Assembly: GCA_030066985.1 (NCBI GenBank)
Contig: JASJAN010000006.1
Span: 62,001 to 126,000, forward strand
Length of the DNA: 64,000 bases
Reading direction: 5' to 3'
DNA from: Desulfobacterales bacterium
GTDB lineage: Bacteria > Desulfobacterota > Desulfobacteria > Desulfobacterales > JAHEIW01
A model generated the notes under the pieces. That model saw only the letters and a program-made list of their open reading frames with translations, ran no database searches and was not told the origin of the DNA. Both the position numbers and the translations under genes were made by a program. How positions within the stretch are numbered: position 1 is the stretch's first letter; each line of letters begins with the position of its first letter. Shown here in pieces: positions 52,018 to 60,763 of this stretch.

Positions 52018-53577
52018 TCAACGCTCATCGGCCCAGACAACCTGTATGGTTGTACCTTTCTCTGCTGTTGAACTAATCTCAAAACGTGCGCCGGACATTT
52101 CGGCTCGCTCCCGCATACTGGCAAGACCAAATCCTCGCAAAGAAGTTTGAATGTCCATGGCCTGGTGCAAATTAAAGCCGCGACCGTTATCCTGAATGGT
52201 CAAATGGATAGCGGGATCGGCTTTTTGTAGCTGCAGATAAACGACATTGGCCTTGCTGTGTTTGGCGACATTATTCAAGGCCTCCTGCATAATACGGTAA
52301 ATTGTCGTTTTCAGATATAGGGGGATGTCGGTTTCATCAATGTCAATATTGGTCTCAATCCGAATTATAGGGTAAACATTTTGAAATTCGCGGCAAAACC
52401 ATTTGATGGTTGCCAGAATACCCAAATCATCCAGAATGGAAGGGCGTAGGTCTTTTACGATTCTGCGGACTTCTTCAATGGTTTTCTGCGTCAAAGGGAT
52501 AACGGCCTCCAGAGATCCAAGGTCCACGGGATTGGCTACGGAACGCAGTTCGCGCATCGCGTTTTCCACACTGAATTTAATAGCGCTGAGAGCTTGCCCA
52601 ATACTGTCATGTAACTCCCGGGCAATTCTTTTTCTTTCCTTTTCTTCAGCCGATAAAAGCTGGTTGGACAAAACCCGCAATTCCTTATCTGATTTGCGTA
52701 ATGCCTCTTCAGCTCTGCGGCGCTTACTGATGTCGGAGACAATTCCTGAAATGGCCGGACGCCCTTTATAGGTAATCTGGGACAAGCTTCGTGCGACCCA
52801 TATGGTATCGCCGTTTTTTTTCAGGCCTCTGCTTTCATATTCAACCGGCACTTTTTCTCCATTAAGGCGCTTTTCTCTTAGTTGTTCGACCAGCTGCCGA
52901 TCGTCCGGGTGGACCAGATCCAGGGTGTTCCGGCCGATGAGTTCGTCCTTTGAATAGCCGTAGATATCGGCAAATCTGTCATTGGCAAATTCAATTCTAT
53001 TGTCCTGGCTGATATAGACGCCGATCAAAGCGTCCTCGACCAGGGTGGCATATTTGAGCTCGGATTCGTACAAAGCCAGCTTGGCCTGTTCGCATTCTGA
53101 TATTTGATTTTTTAAGCTCACATTGATTTTTTCCAGTTCGGCGGTGCGCTCATTCACACGGCGTTCCAAATCATCACGGGTTTCCTGCAAGGCGCATTCG
53201 GCCTGCTTACGATGGGTGATATTTGTTATGGCGGTGATGAATTGGTGTCCGTTTAATTTTGTTCCGACAGCCGGCTCGACGATACTTTCCAGCTGTACCC
53301 AAAAAGAAGAGTGATTGTTGACGGACAATTGCAGATCATAAATATCCCGTTTCCCGGATTTCAAAACTTTTTTGAAGTGCTGTTGGAAACCGTCCTGGAA
53401 GCCATCGACAATAAATTTAACAAACTTCTGATTTAATAAATCCAAGCGGTCTTCGCCAAGAAGCCTTGCCCCGGTCGAGCAAACATCCAGGATCTGCCCC
53501 TCTTGATCAAAGGTAAAAAAGCCGATGGGAACGAATTCAAACATATCCTCATACCGTCTGTTGACTTCTGTCTTCAT
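52018..53577 (-). CDS. PAS-domain sensor histidine kinase, NarX/DegS (HisKA_3) type
   Basis: A 519-residue cytoplasmic kinase. An N-terminal PAS domain (about 8-130; FVPIGFFTFDQEGQILDV) is followed by a short coiled coil (HRKQAECALQETRDDLERRV), a second PAS domain (about 175-290; ALIGVYISQDNRIEFANDRF) and the HisKA_3 dimerisation and phosphoacceptor helix KRIARELHDSIGQALSAIK. The ATPase domain has NNVAKHSKA, DNGRGF and GFGLASMRERAE. There are no transmembrane helices, so it senses a cytoplasmic signal such as redox, ligand or haem. The start is fixed by AGGAGGGG just before the ATG; eight residues of an earlier in-frame start are excluded. Its likely partner is the convergent NarL-type regulator. 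Confidence 0.92.
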   Translation of the reverse strand: MKTEVNRRYEDMFEFVPIGFFTFDQEGQILDVCSTGARLLGEDRLDLLNQKFVKFIVDGFQDGFQQHFKKVLKSGKRDIYDLQLSVNNHSSFWVQLESIVEPAVGTKLNGHQFITAITNITHRKQAECALQETRDDLERRVNERTAELEKINVSLKNQISECEQAKLALYESELKYATLVEDALIGVYISQDNRIEFANDRFADIYGYSKDELIGRNTLDLVHPDDRQLVEQLREKRLNGEKVPVEYESRGLKKNGDTIWVARSLSQITYKGRPAISGIVSDISKRRRAEEALRKSDKELRVLSNQLLSAEEKERKRIARELHDSIGQALSAIKFSVENAMRELRSVANPVDLGSLEAVIPLTQKTIEEVRRIVKDLRPSILDDLGILATIKWFCREFQNVYPIIRIETNIDIDETDIPLYLKTTIYRIMQEALNNVAKHSKANVVYLQLQKADPAIHLTIQDNGRGFNLHQAMDIQTSLRGFGLASMRERAEMSGARFEISSTAEKGTTIQVVWADER

Positions 53578-53706
53578 CAATCCCCTCCTATGAATTGACA
53601 TCTTAAACGCCTGCTGGGCGCAATCTGTTTCTGAACCAACTGTCAGGACTCAAATAAGATCGCCGCCTTTAACCACGTCCATTCCCTTCTGGATGGCTAA
53701 AAAATA

Positions 53707-53754
53707 AAAAGGCAGTCAAAAAGATCTGTCACGGATCTGTTTTGCCTGCCTTTT
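53707..53754. terminator. Imperfect hairpin with A/T tails
   Basis: AAAAGGCAG-t-CAAAA and its inverse TTTTG-cc-TGCCTTTT, with an inner GATC pairing, form a long imperfect stem flanked by A and T runs. It would end transcription in either direction between the kinase and Pol IV genes. Confidence 0.55.
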
Positions 53755-54191
53755 CATCTCTACCGTCAAATTCCTCTGCCCGTAGGTCACCAAACAAACA
53801 AATATTATCGAAAATCAGTGGAACAAGTCGGAGCGGCTAGCTGAGATATGACACACCATCTCAATGGACGACATGATGATAAGCCAATCCGCATGCCATT
53901 GATATCAAATGAAATTAATTTGTTTTATGTACTTCTGCAGCCTGGAAAGCAATATATTGAATGACATATGGCCATCGAAATAGCCAAGTTGCACAGGAAA
54001 TGCTAGAGAAAAGTTAAATTTATATGTGTAAAAAATTTATGTGATATGAAGGACGTAAAATTAAAACGGCTTGTTTTATTTGCTAATATACCTCAAATTG
54101 GATTATTTTGGCAAACATTTTATTTGGATTGCCAAAATTTTAAGCACGCTTTTATAGCATTTATCCTCAAATACAGTTCAAACATTTATCG
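53755..54191. other. AT-rich gap before the Pol IV gene, nothing recognised
   Basis: No coding frame with a plausible start, RNA gene, or clear repeat was found here. Base composition is clearly AT-rich compared with the flanking genes. Confidence 0.45.
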
Positions 54192-55346
54192 CTAATCTTT
54201 AAGGGTGGCGCGCCCGATGGCGTCTCTGCCAAACTTCTGACTGATCGAGTCTACGGCCTGATCGACTTTTTCCCAATTGTCAGAGGGTTTGGCGTTTTCG
54301 TCAAAAAGTCCCATTTGGACCGATGCGGTTACTGCTGAAAATCCGGTCGTGCCAACACCAATCAGCCGGATTTTTTCAGTAATTTTAAAATCATCCAGTA
54401 ATTGGGCAGCGTGTTTGTAGATGGTTTTAGACGATTGGGTGGGAATGGCGATGGTCGTTCTCCGGGTGACTGTTTTAAAGTCGGCATTTTTTATTTTAAT
54501 GACAATCGTTCTGGCACGCACCCCGGCTTGCCTGAGCTGTCGGGCCACCTCTGCCGATTGACTGAGAAGGTACCGTTTCAGCAGTTTGACATCATGGGTG
54601 TCAGCCGCCAGTGTGCGCTCACTGCTGATGGACTTATGGGGCGCATGCGGTGTTACCGGAGAATCGTCGCTGCCCAAAGAAAGCGTGCGCAGTTTCCGGC
54701 CGAATTTTCCCAAGTGCTTTAGCAGGGATTTTTCCGGCAGCCGCTGAACATCCCCCAGGGTTCGAATGCCCATTGACGCCAACTGGCCCACCATTTTTTT
54801 GCCGACACCCGGAACTTTTTTGATCGCCAGCCCTTCAATAAACTGCGCCACCTGATCCGGTAAAATCAGTGTCAGCCCGTCGGGCTTTTCAAGGTCGGAA
54901 GCGATCTTGGCTATAAATTTATTGGGTGCCACCCCCACAGAGCAGGTTAAATACAAGCTGTCGTAGATTTTTCTTTTGATTTCCCGGGCGATTTCCTCAG
55001 GCGTGCCGAACAGGCGCTGGCTGCCGGTGATATCCACATAGGCTTCATCAATAGACACCGGCTCCACTAACGGAGAAAATTCCCTGAGCAGGGTCATCAC
55101 CTTTTTTGATACTTCTTTATAGCGGCCCATGCGCGGCGGCAGGAAAACACCATGGGGGCATTTCTGTTTAGCCTGGTAGATGGGCATGGCCGAATGAACC
55201 CCGAAGCGTCGGGCTTCATAGCTGGCGGCTGAAACCACACCGCGGTTGGAAGTCCCGCCGACAATGACACATTTATGCTTTAACCGAGGGTCATCCAGTT
55301 TTTCCACGGAAGCATAAAAGGCATCCATGTCGATGTGTAATATCAT
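54192..55346 (-). CDS. dinB: DNA polymerase IV (Y-family)
   Basis: A 384-residue translesion polymerase. The N-terminal ILHIDMDAFYASVE carries the first catalytic aspartates (Asp6/Asp8) and the steric-gate position (Tyr11). SIDEAYVDIT supplies Asp100/Glu101. KKVPGVGKKM is the helix-hairpin-helix of the thumb, and the little-finger domain follows. Near the C-terminus VQMGLFDE is a good beta-clamp-binding motif (QxxLF), though a further tail of about 30 residues follows. Expression is usually SOS-controlled; I saw no clear LexA box. It copies damaged templates with low fidelity. The length is normal. Confidence 0.95.
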   Translation of the reverse strand: MILHIDMDAFYASVEKLDDPRLKHKCVIVGGTSNRGVVSAASYEARRFGVHSAMPIYQAKQKCPHGVFLPPRMGRYKEVSKKVMTLLREFSPLVEPVSIDEAYVDITGSQRLFGTPEEIAREIKRKIYDSLYLTCSVGVAPNKFIAKIASDLEKPDGLTLILPDQVAQFIEGLAIKKVPGVGKKMVGQLASMGIRTLGDVQRLPEKSLLKHLGKFGRKLRTLSLGSDDSPVTPHAPHKSISSERTLAADTHDVKLLKRYLLSQSAEVARQLRQAGVRARTIVIKIKNADFKTVTRRTTIAIPTQSSKTIYKHAAQLLDDFKITEKIRLIGVGTTGFSAVTASVQMGLFDENAKPSDNWEKVDQAVDSISQKFGRDAIGRATLKD

Positions 55347-55417
55347 GGGTGTCGTGTTTCGGGTTGCGTGCTACGAGTTTAAAAAATTTTAGGTATCAGA
55401 AAAGGGTTGCTATTTAT

Positions 55418-55459
55418 TACAAAATTGTATTATTTAAATTTGGCCTATACAAAATCGTA
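55418..55459. promoter_or_regulatory. Two TACAAAAT(T/C)GTA palindromes upstream of the NifA-like gene
   Basis: TACAAAATTGTA (55418-55429) and TACAAAATCGTA (55448-55459) are 30 bases apart, about three helical turns, 29-70 bases before the NifA-like start codon. A perfect TTACA-AAAA-TGTAA palindrome lies upstream of the glnD promoter (63574-63587). The shared pattern TTACA-N4-TGTA suggests one DNA-binding protein acts at both places. Confidence 0.4.
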
Positions 55460-55487
55460 ATATCAAAACATTGAAAAGTGCTGAGCC

Positions 55488-57011
55488 ATGAAACCGATTG
55501 AAGAAGTTACTTTGCTGTATGAAATTACCAAGACGCTCAATGAACATCTGGAATTGAGAACGTCGCTTTACAAGGTGCTTGACATCTTGTCCAGTTCCAT
55601 GAAGATGGTGCGGGGAACTATAACAATTTTAAACCCGCTGCGCAACGAGATTAACATTGAGGTGGCGCACGGTTTGACGCAAAGCACCATGAATCGTGTT
55701 AAATACAAACTGGGCGAGGGGATCACCGGCAAAGTGATTGAGACCGGAAAACCGGTTTCGATCCCTAAAATCAGCGAAGAACCGCATTTTTTGGACCGCA
55801 CCGCCAGCCACAAAAAGAAACAGGGTCGCGAGCATTCTTTCATTTGTGTTCCCATCAAAAAGGGCAAACAGGTCATCGGTGCCCTCTCAGCTGATCGGCC
55901 TTACCAGAAATCATACGCGCTCAAAAGCGGCCAGAAACTGCTTGAGGTTATTGCCACCATGATCGCCAGCCATGTGATCAAGTTGGAAACTATCCGCTTG
56001 GAAAAGGAACGGTTGCACGAGGAGAACCGTCGGCTCCAAAGTGTGCTCAAAGACAAATACAGTATCGGCAACATTGTCGGCAACAGCAATAAAATGCGGG
56101 AGGTCTTTCAAATGATCTCTCAGGTCTGCAAGAGCAACGCCACCGTTCTAATTCGAGGTGAAAGCGGAACCGGAAAGGAGCTGGTGGCCAATTCCATCCA
56201 CTATAACAGTCACCGGTCCAAAGCACCATTTGTCAAAGTCAACTGTGCCGCTTTGCCGGTAAATCTAATTGAAAGTGAACTGTTTGGTCATGAAAAAGGT
56301 GCCTTTACGGGTGCCATCAAACTAAAAATCGGCAAATTCGAACTGGCCCACAAAGGCACCATCTTTCTGGATGAAATTGGATCTCTGGGTTTGGATGTGC
56401 AGGCCAATTTGTTGAGAATACTGCAGGAAAAGGAATTTGAGCGCGTTGGCGGACATCGGACGTTGAAAACGGATGTGCGCATCATTGCCGCCACCAATAA
56501 AAACCTGGAAGATGCGGTTGAGGAGGAGACCTTCAGGGGTGATCTCTACTATCGCTTAAATGTGTTTCCAATTTATCTGCCACCGCTGCGCGAGCGCAAA
56601 ACCGATATCTTGCTGTTGGCGGATTATTTTCTAGAAAGATATGCTAAGGAAAATCATAAAAATATCAAAAGGCTGTCGACACCGGCAATTGACATGCTCA
56701 TGGAATACCACTGGCCGGGAAATGTCAGAGAGCTTGAAAACTGCATTGAGCGGGCGGTGCTGCTGTGTGAAGAGGGGGTGATTCACAGCTACCACCTGCC
56801 ACCGACCCTGCAAACCGGCAAAGAATCGGGAACAGTGCCGGCTTTGTCTTTGGAAGATGCTGTTGCCCGCCTGGAAAAAGAGATGATCATCGATGCCCTC
56901 AAAAACACCCGGGGCAACATCACCACGGCTGCTGAAATTCTAAAAACGACCGTCAGAAAATTTGCTTATAAGGCTCAAAAATACGGCGTCGATTATAAAT
57001 CCTATAGGTAA
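55488..57011 (+). CDS. NifA-like sigma-54-dependent activator (GAF-AAA+-Fis)
   Basis: A 507-residue enhancer-binding protein. Residues 20-170 form a GAF sensor domain. The AAA+ domain has Walker A GESGTGKE (224-231), the sigma-54 contact loop GAFTGA (271-276), GTIFLDEIG and [14 protein letters not shown], ending with [15 protein letters not shown]. The C-terminal Fis-type helix-turn-helix (about 465-507) reads [20 protein letters not shown]. The NifA subfamily is indicated by the GAF domain followed directly by AAA+. The neighbouring genes glnA, glnK, amtB and glnD point to regulation of nitrogen assimilation or fixation, with the sigma-54 promoter before glnD as a likely target. No nif gene is in the window, so the name NifA is not assigned. 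Confidence 0.9.
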   Translation: MKPIEEVTLLYEITKTLNEHLELRTSLYKVLDILSSSMKMVRGTITILNPLRNEINIEVAHGLTQSTMNRVKYKLGEGITGKVIETGKPVSIPKISEEPHFLDRTASHKKKQGREHSFICVPIKKGKQVIGALSADRPYQKSYALKSGQKLLEVIATMIASHVIKLETIRLEKERLHEENRRLQSVLKDKYSIGNIVGNSNKMREVFQMISQVCKSNATVLIRGESGTGKELVANSIHYNSHRSKAPFVKVNCAALPVNLIESELFGHEKGAFTGAIKLKIGKFELAHKGTIFLDEIGSLGLDVQANLLRILQEKEFERVGGHRTLKTDVRIIAATNKNLEDAVEEETFRGDLYYRLNVFPIYLPPLRERKTDILLLADYFLERYAKENHKNIKRLSTPAIDMLMEYHWPGNVRELENCIERAVLLCEEGVIHSYHLPPTLQTGKESGTVPALSLEDAVARLEKEMIIDALKNTRGNITTAAEILKTTVRKFAYKAQKYGVDYKSYR

Positions 57012-57028
57012 AATCGCCTGCCTAAAAG

Positions 57029-57218
57029 CCATTTCAAAAAACCTCTTATCCGCCGGTTTGCGGCTTTTGCAAAGCGCTAAGCTCGTTACGCTAATCCGCC
57101 TGAGGCGGAGAAAACTCGGGCTAGCGCCTCAGACAGTTCAAGATTTTGCGCTCCACATCGCTAAGCGCTTTTGGGCAAAAGTCCGCAAAATGGACTTCAA
57201 AGAGGTTTTGAAATGGCC
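57029..57218. repeat. Long imperfect inverted repeat downstream of the NifA-like gene
   Basis: End arms GCCATTTCAAAAAACCTCTT (57029-57048) and AAGAGGTTTTGAAATGGC (57201-57218) are inverses apart from an indel. Subterminal TTTGCGGCTTTTGC and its inverse follow. The centre has GC-rich hairpins (CCGCCTGAGGCGG) like those near 18000. The core of elements A-C is absent, so it is a different family with the same long-hairpin plan. Confidence 0.6.
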
Positions 57219-57244
57219 TCTAACTATCAGAGTTTTCCGCTAAA

Positions 57245-57275
57245 AAGCCCCGCTTATTAAAGCGGGGCTTCATTT
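57245..57275. terminator. Intrinsic terminator between the NifA-like gene and glnA
   Basis: AAGCCCCGCTT and AAGCGGGGCTT form a perfect 11-bp stem with an ATTA loop, followed by CATTTTT. It lies between convergent genes, and A-rich bases on the other side allow use in both directions. Confidence 0.88.
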
Positions 57276-57317
57276 TTAACCGACAACGGGATAGCCGGCC
57301 CACGGGTCAACCGGATT

Positions 57318-58730
57318 TTAAATATCATAATACAGGAAAAATTCGTGGGGATGCGGCCGCAGTTTGACATCGTTGATTTCGTTCTCGGTTTTGTATTCGA
57401 TCCACATGTCAATTGCATCCTGCGTAAACACATCACCCTTTAACAAAAATTCCTGATCGGCCTTCAATGCATCAATGGCTTCTTCCAGCGAGCCGGGTGC
57501 AGACGGAATTTCGGCCAGTTCTTCGGGCGGCAGATTGTAGATATCTTTATCGAGCGGATCACCCGGGTCGATTTTATTCTGGATGCCGTCTATGACAGCC
57601 ATCAGCATCGCTGAAAACGCCAGGTAGCCGTTGCAGGAAGGATCCGGGGTTCTAAACTCGATGCGTTTGGCCTTTGGTGATTCCGAATACATCGGGATGC
57701 GAACCGCGGCACTGCGGTTGCGGCTGGAGTATGCCAGGTTCACAGGTGCCTCAAAACCCGGCACCAATCTTTTGTATGAGTTGGTGGTGGGGTTGGTAAA
57801 GGCGGTCAATGCGCGGCAGTGCTTGAGGATGCCACCGATGCCGTACAACGCTTCCTGGGATATGCCGGCATATTTATCACCGGCAAACAGCGGTTGATTA
57901 TCTTTCCAGATGCTGATGTGGGTATGCATTCCGGTGCCGTTGTCCTCGAACAGGGGTTTGGGCATAAATGTAACGGTATGATTGTGGCGGTAGGCCACAT
58001 TTTTGAGCACATATTTAAACCACATGAGCTGATCCGACATCTGCATCAGGGGTTTGAAGCGCATGTCAATTTCGGCCTGACCGGCGGTGGCCACTTCATG
58101 ATGCTGGGCTTCGACCTCGATACCCAGATTCTCAAGTGTCAGCAGCATCTCGGTGCGCAGATCCTGGAATTTATCCATGGGCGGTACTGGAAAATAGCCT
58201 TCTTTGTGGCGCGGTTTGTAACCCAGGTTGGGGCCTTCATCCCGGCCGGTGTTCCAGTTGCCTTCTACCGAATCGATTTCATAAAAAGCGGCATAGCGGG
58301 TGGATTCGAACCGAATATCATCAAAGATAAAAAATTCGGCCTCCGGGCCAAAATAAGCCACATCGCCAATACCGCTGCTTTTTAGATAGGCGTCTGCTTT
58401 TTGGGCGATGTTGCGGGGATCGCGGGTATAGGCTTCCCGGGTGACCGGATCCACGATGTTGCAGATTAATACCAGGGTCGGCGCCTCATAAAATGGGTCC
58501 ATTTTGGCGGTCGCCGGATCAGGGACGACCAGCATGTCGCTGGCATGAATCGGCTGCCAGCCGCGAATACTGGAGCCGTCAAAACCGTATCCATCATCAA
58601 AACTGGATTCTTCCAGCTCACTGATCGGAACCGTAAAATGCTGCCACAATCCCGGAAAATCCATAAACCGCAGATCAACGACTTTCGCGCCGTTTTCCTT
58701 TGCCATGTCCAATACTTCTTTGGGTGTCAT
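57318..58730 (-). CDS. glnA: Type I glutamine synthetase
   Basis: A 470-residue enzyme that makes glutamine from glutamate, ammonium and ATP. Motifs: [13 protein letters not shown] (N-terminal signature), [58 protein letters not shown], and [21 protein letters not shown]. The tyrosine in [10 protein letters not shown] corresponds to the adenylylated tyrosine (Tyr397 in E. coli), so control by a GlnE-type adenylyltransferase is possible, although no glnE gene is in the window. It belongs to the same minus-strand array as glnK, amtB and glnD. A 263-base gap to glnK with its own AAAGGAGGA site and an inverted repeat suggests an additional promoter. Confidence 0.96.
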   Translation of the reverse strand: MTPKEVLDMAKENGAKVVDLRFMDFPGLWQHFTVPISELEESSFDDGYGFDGSSIRGWQPIHASDMLVVPDPATAKMDPFYEAPTLVLICNIVDPVTREAYTRDPRNIAQKADAYLKSSGIGDVAYFGPEAEFFIFDDIRFESTRYAAFYEIDSVEGNWNTGRDEGPNLGYKPRHKEGYFPVPPMDKFQDLRTEMLLTLENLGIEVEAQHHEVATAGQAEIDMRFKPLMQMSDQLMWFKYVLKNVAYRHNHTVTFMPKPLFEDNGTGMHTHISIWKDNQPLFAGDKYAGISQEALYGIGGILKHCRALTAFTNPTTNSYKRLVPGFEAPVNLAYSSRNRSAAVRIPMYSESPKAKRIEFRTPDPSCNGYLAFSAMLMAVIDGIQNKIDPGDPLDKDIYNLPPEELAEIPSAPGSLEEAIDALKADQEFLLKGDVFTQDAIDMWIEYKTENEINDVKLRPHPHEFFLYYDI

Positions 58731-58831
58731 TAGACCATTCCTCCTTTGTATTTTGGTTATATATTTTTAGTTTAAATTCATGGAACCTATGGGCTGATTG
58801 AAAGTTATTCGCTATCATTTTCAGGTTGTCC

Positions 58832-58920
58832 GGTTAGGCCGGTTGTGCCCGTTCAAATCGGAAACCCTGTCTGTTCTTATTTTTCGCCGGCTAACGGGCA
58901 AACGGGCAACGGGCTTAACC
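58832..58920. repeat. Inverted repeat between glnK and glnA
   Basis: GGTTAGGCCGGTTGTGCCCG at the left and its inverse CGGGCAACGGGCTTAACC at the right form an imperfect hairpin with a CGGGCAAACGGGCAACGGG tandem. The wording resembles the repeat at 7935-8030. It could attenuate glnK-to-glnA read-through. Confidence 0.55.
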
Positions 58921-58993
58921 TGTATCGTGTTAGCATCCAGAATACATCCACCAATACAGCTTCGGATATGGGGGCATTCTGTTGTGATGGAAA

Positions 58994-59353
<360 letters not shown>

Positions 59354-59390
59354 TTAATGAATTATTCTTTTCTGAGTGCATCAATGCGGT

Positions 59391-60683
59391 TTATAGAATT
59401 TCAAAACCTCTTTCTCCATGGATGGAGCTGTCGAGCCCGGCCACCTCTGTCTCTTCGGTGACACGCAAACCGCCGGTTAATAATTTGGTGACATAAATCA
59501 CAATCAGGGTGCCGATGGCGCTGAATGCAGCAGTGCCGACGATGGAAACAAACTGGATCCAGAGTTGGCCGGGATTGCCATAAAATAACCCCTTGCCAGC
59601 CTCGTTTACCGCTGGATTGGCAAACAGACCGGTGGCCAGCGCACCCCAGAGACCGCACATGCCATGAACCCCGAATGCATCCAGGGAATCATCATAGCCC
59701 AGTTTGTGCTTGACTTTAGCCACAAAATAAAAGCCCAGGAGGCCGGCCACAAGCCCGATAATCAGCGCAGCCGGCAGGTTAACGAACCCAGCAGCCGGGG
59801 TAATGGCCACCAGCCCGGCCACAATTCCCGAAGCCAGCCCCAGAACCGTGGGTTTTTTGTCGATCATCCATTCGGCAAACATCCAGGCCAGTGCGCCCAT
59901 GGCCGCTGACGTATTGGTCACCAGAAAAGCCGAGCCGGCCAGGCCATCGGCGGCCAGCTGGCTGCCGGCATTAAAGCCGAACCAGCCAAACCATAACAGT
60001 GCCGCCCCGATGGCGGTAAACGAGATGCTGGAAGGAAACATGGCCTCTTTGCCGTAGCCGATGCGTTTACCAAGCACCAGCGCCAGCACCAGGCCGGCCA
60101 CCCCGGCGTTGATATGAACCACGGTTCCCCCCGCAAAGTCTAAAGCGCCCATGTTTCCCATCCAACCGCCCCCCCAGGCCCAATGGGCGACAGGGCAATA
60201 GATGAACGTGACCCACAAAACCGTAAAAATGATCCACGAAGAAAATTTCATGCGATCAACCACCGAGCCCAGAACCAGGGCAACCGTGATGCCGGCAAAG
60301 GTCATCTGAAAGAGTGCAAACACATAAGTGGGAATGCTTCCCGAAAGGCTGCCCACCTCGATACCGGACAGAAAAAGATGGCTCAACCCCCCGACAATGC
60401 CGGCTTTGCTGGGTCCAAAGGCCAGGCTGTAGCCCCACACCATCCAGACAATGCTGGCCAGGCAATACGCCACAAAGGTCATGGCAAAGGTATTGAGCAG
60501 GTTTTTATACCTGGACATACCCCCATAAAACAGGGCCAGGCCCGCCGGCGTCATCATCATGACCAGCGCTGTTGAGACGATCATCCAGGCCGTGTCCCCT
60601 GAATTGAGGCCCTCTGACGCAAATGCCGAGGAAAAGGGAATTGTGAGTAAAATTACAGTTGTCAGCAGACTTTTTGATTTCAT
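59391..60683 (-). CDS. amtB: Ammonium transporter AmtB
   Basis: A 430-residue ammonium channel with a cleavable signal peptide (residues 1-22) and about 11 transmembrane helices. The early LVMMMTPAGLALFYGGMSRYKN, the GGTVVHINAG segment with one pore histidine and DAFGVHGMCGLWGALATGLF with the second are Amt signatures. It conducts ammonium across the inner membrane and is blocked by PII in nitrogen-replete cells. The glnK gene follows it closely, so the two form one regulatory unit. AGGAGGATAATACTTAAAG before the ATG is a strong binding site. It starts 80 bases after glnD. Confidence 0.95.
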   Translation of the reverse strand: MKSKSLLTTVILLTIPFSSAFASEGLNSGDTAWMIVSTALVMMMTPAGLALFYGGMSRYKNLLNTFAMTFVAYCLASIVWMVWGYSLAFGPSKAGIVGGLSHLFLSGIEVGSLSGSIPTYVFALFQMTFAGITVALVLGSVVDRMKFSSWIIFTVLWVTFIYCPVAHWAWGGGWMGNMGALDFAGGTVVHINAGVAGLVLALVLGKRIGYGKEAMFPSSISFTAIGAALLWFGWFGFNAGSQLAADGLAGSAFLVTNTSAAMGALAWMFAEWMIDKKPTVLGLASGIVAGLVAITPAAGFVNLPAALIIGLVAGLLGFYFVAKVKHKLGYDDSLDAFGVHGMCGLWGALATGLFANPAVNEAGKGLFYGNPGQLWIQFVSIVGTAAFSAIGTLIVIYVTKLLTGGLRVTEETEVAGLDSSIHGERGFEIL

Positions 60684-60763
60684 CTTTAAGTATTATCCTC
60701 CTTATCCGTATTCATTCTGAATATAACCTGTTTCTGAAGTCGTTGCGGGATCTGCATTTTTAA

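Noticed and set aside
57318-58730. Second sigma-54 promoter directly upstream of glnA
   Set aside because: The gap was read on the minus strand for GG-N10-GC and no convincing match was found; only the one upstream of glnD is called.
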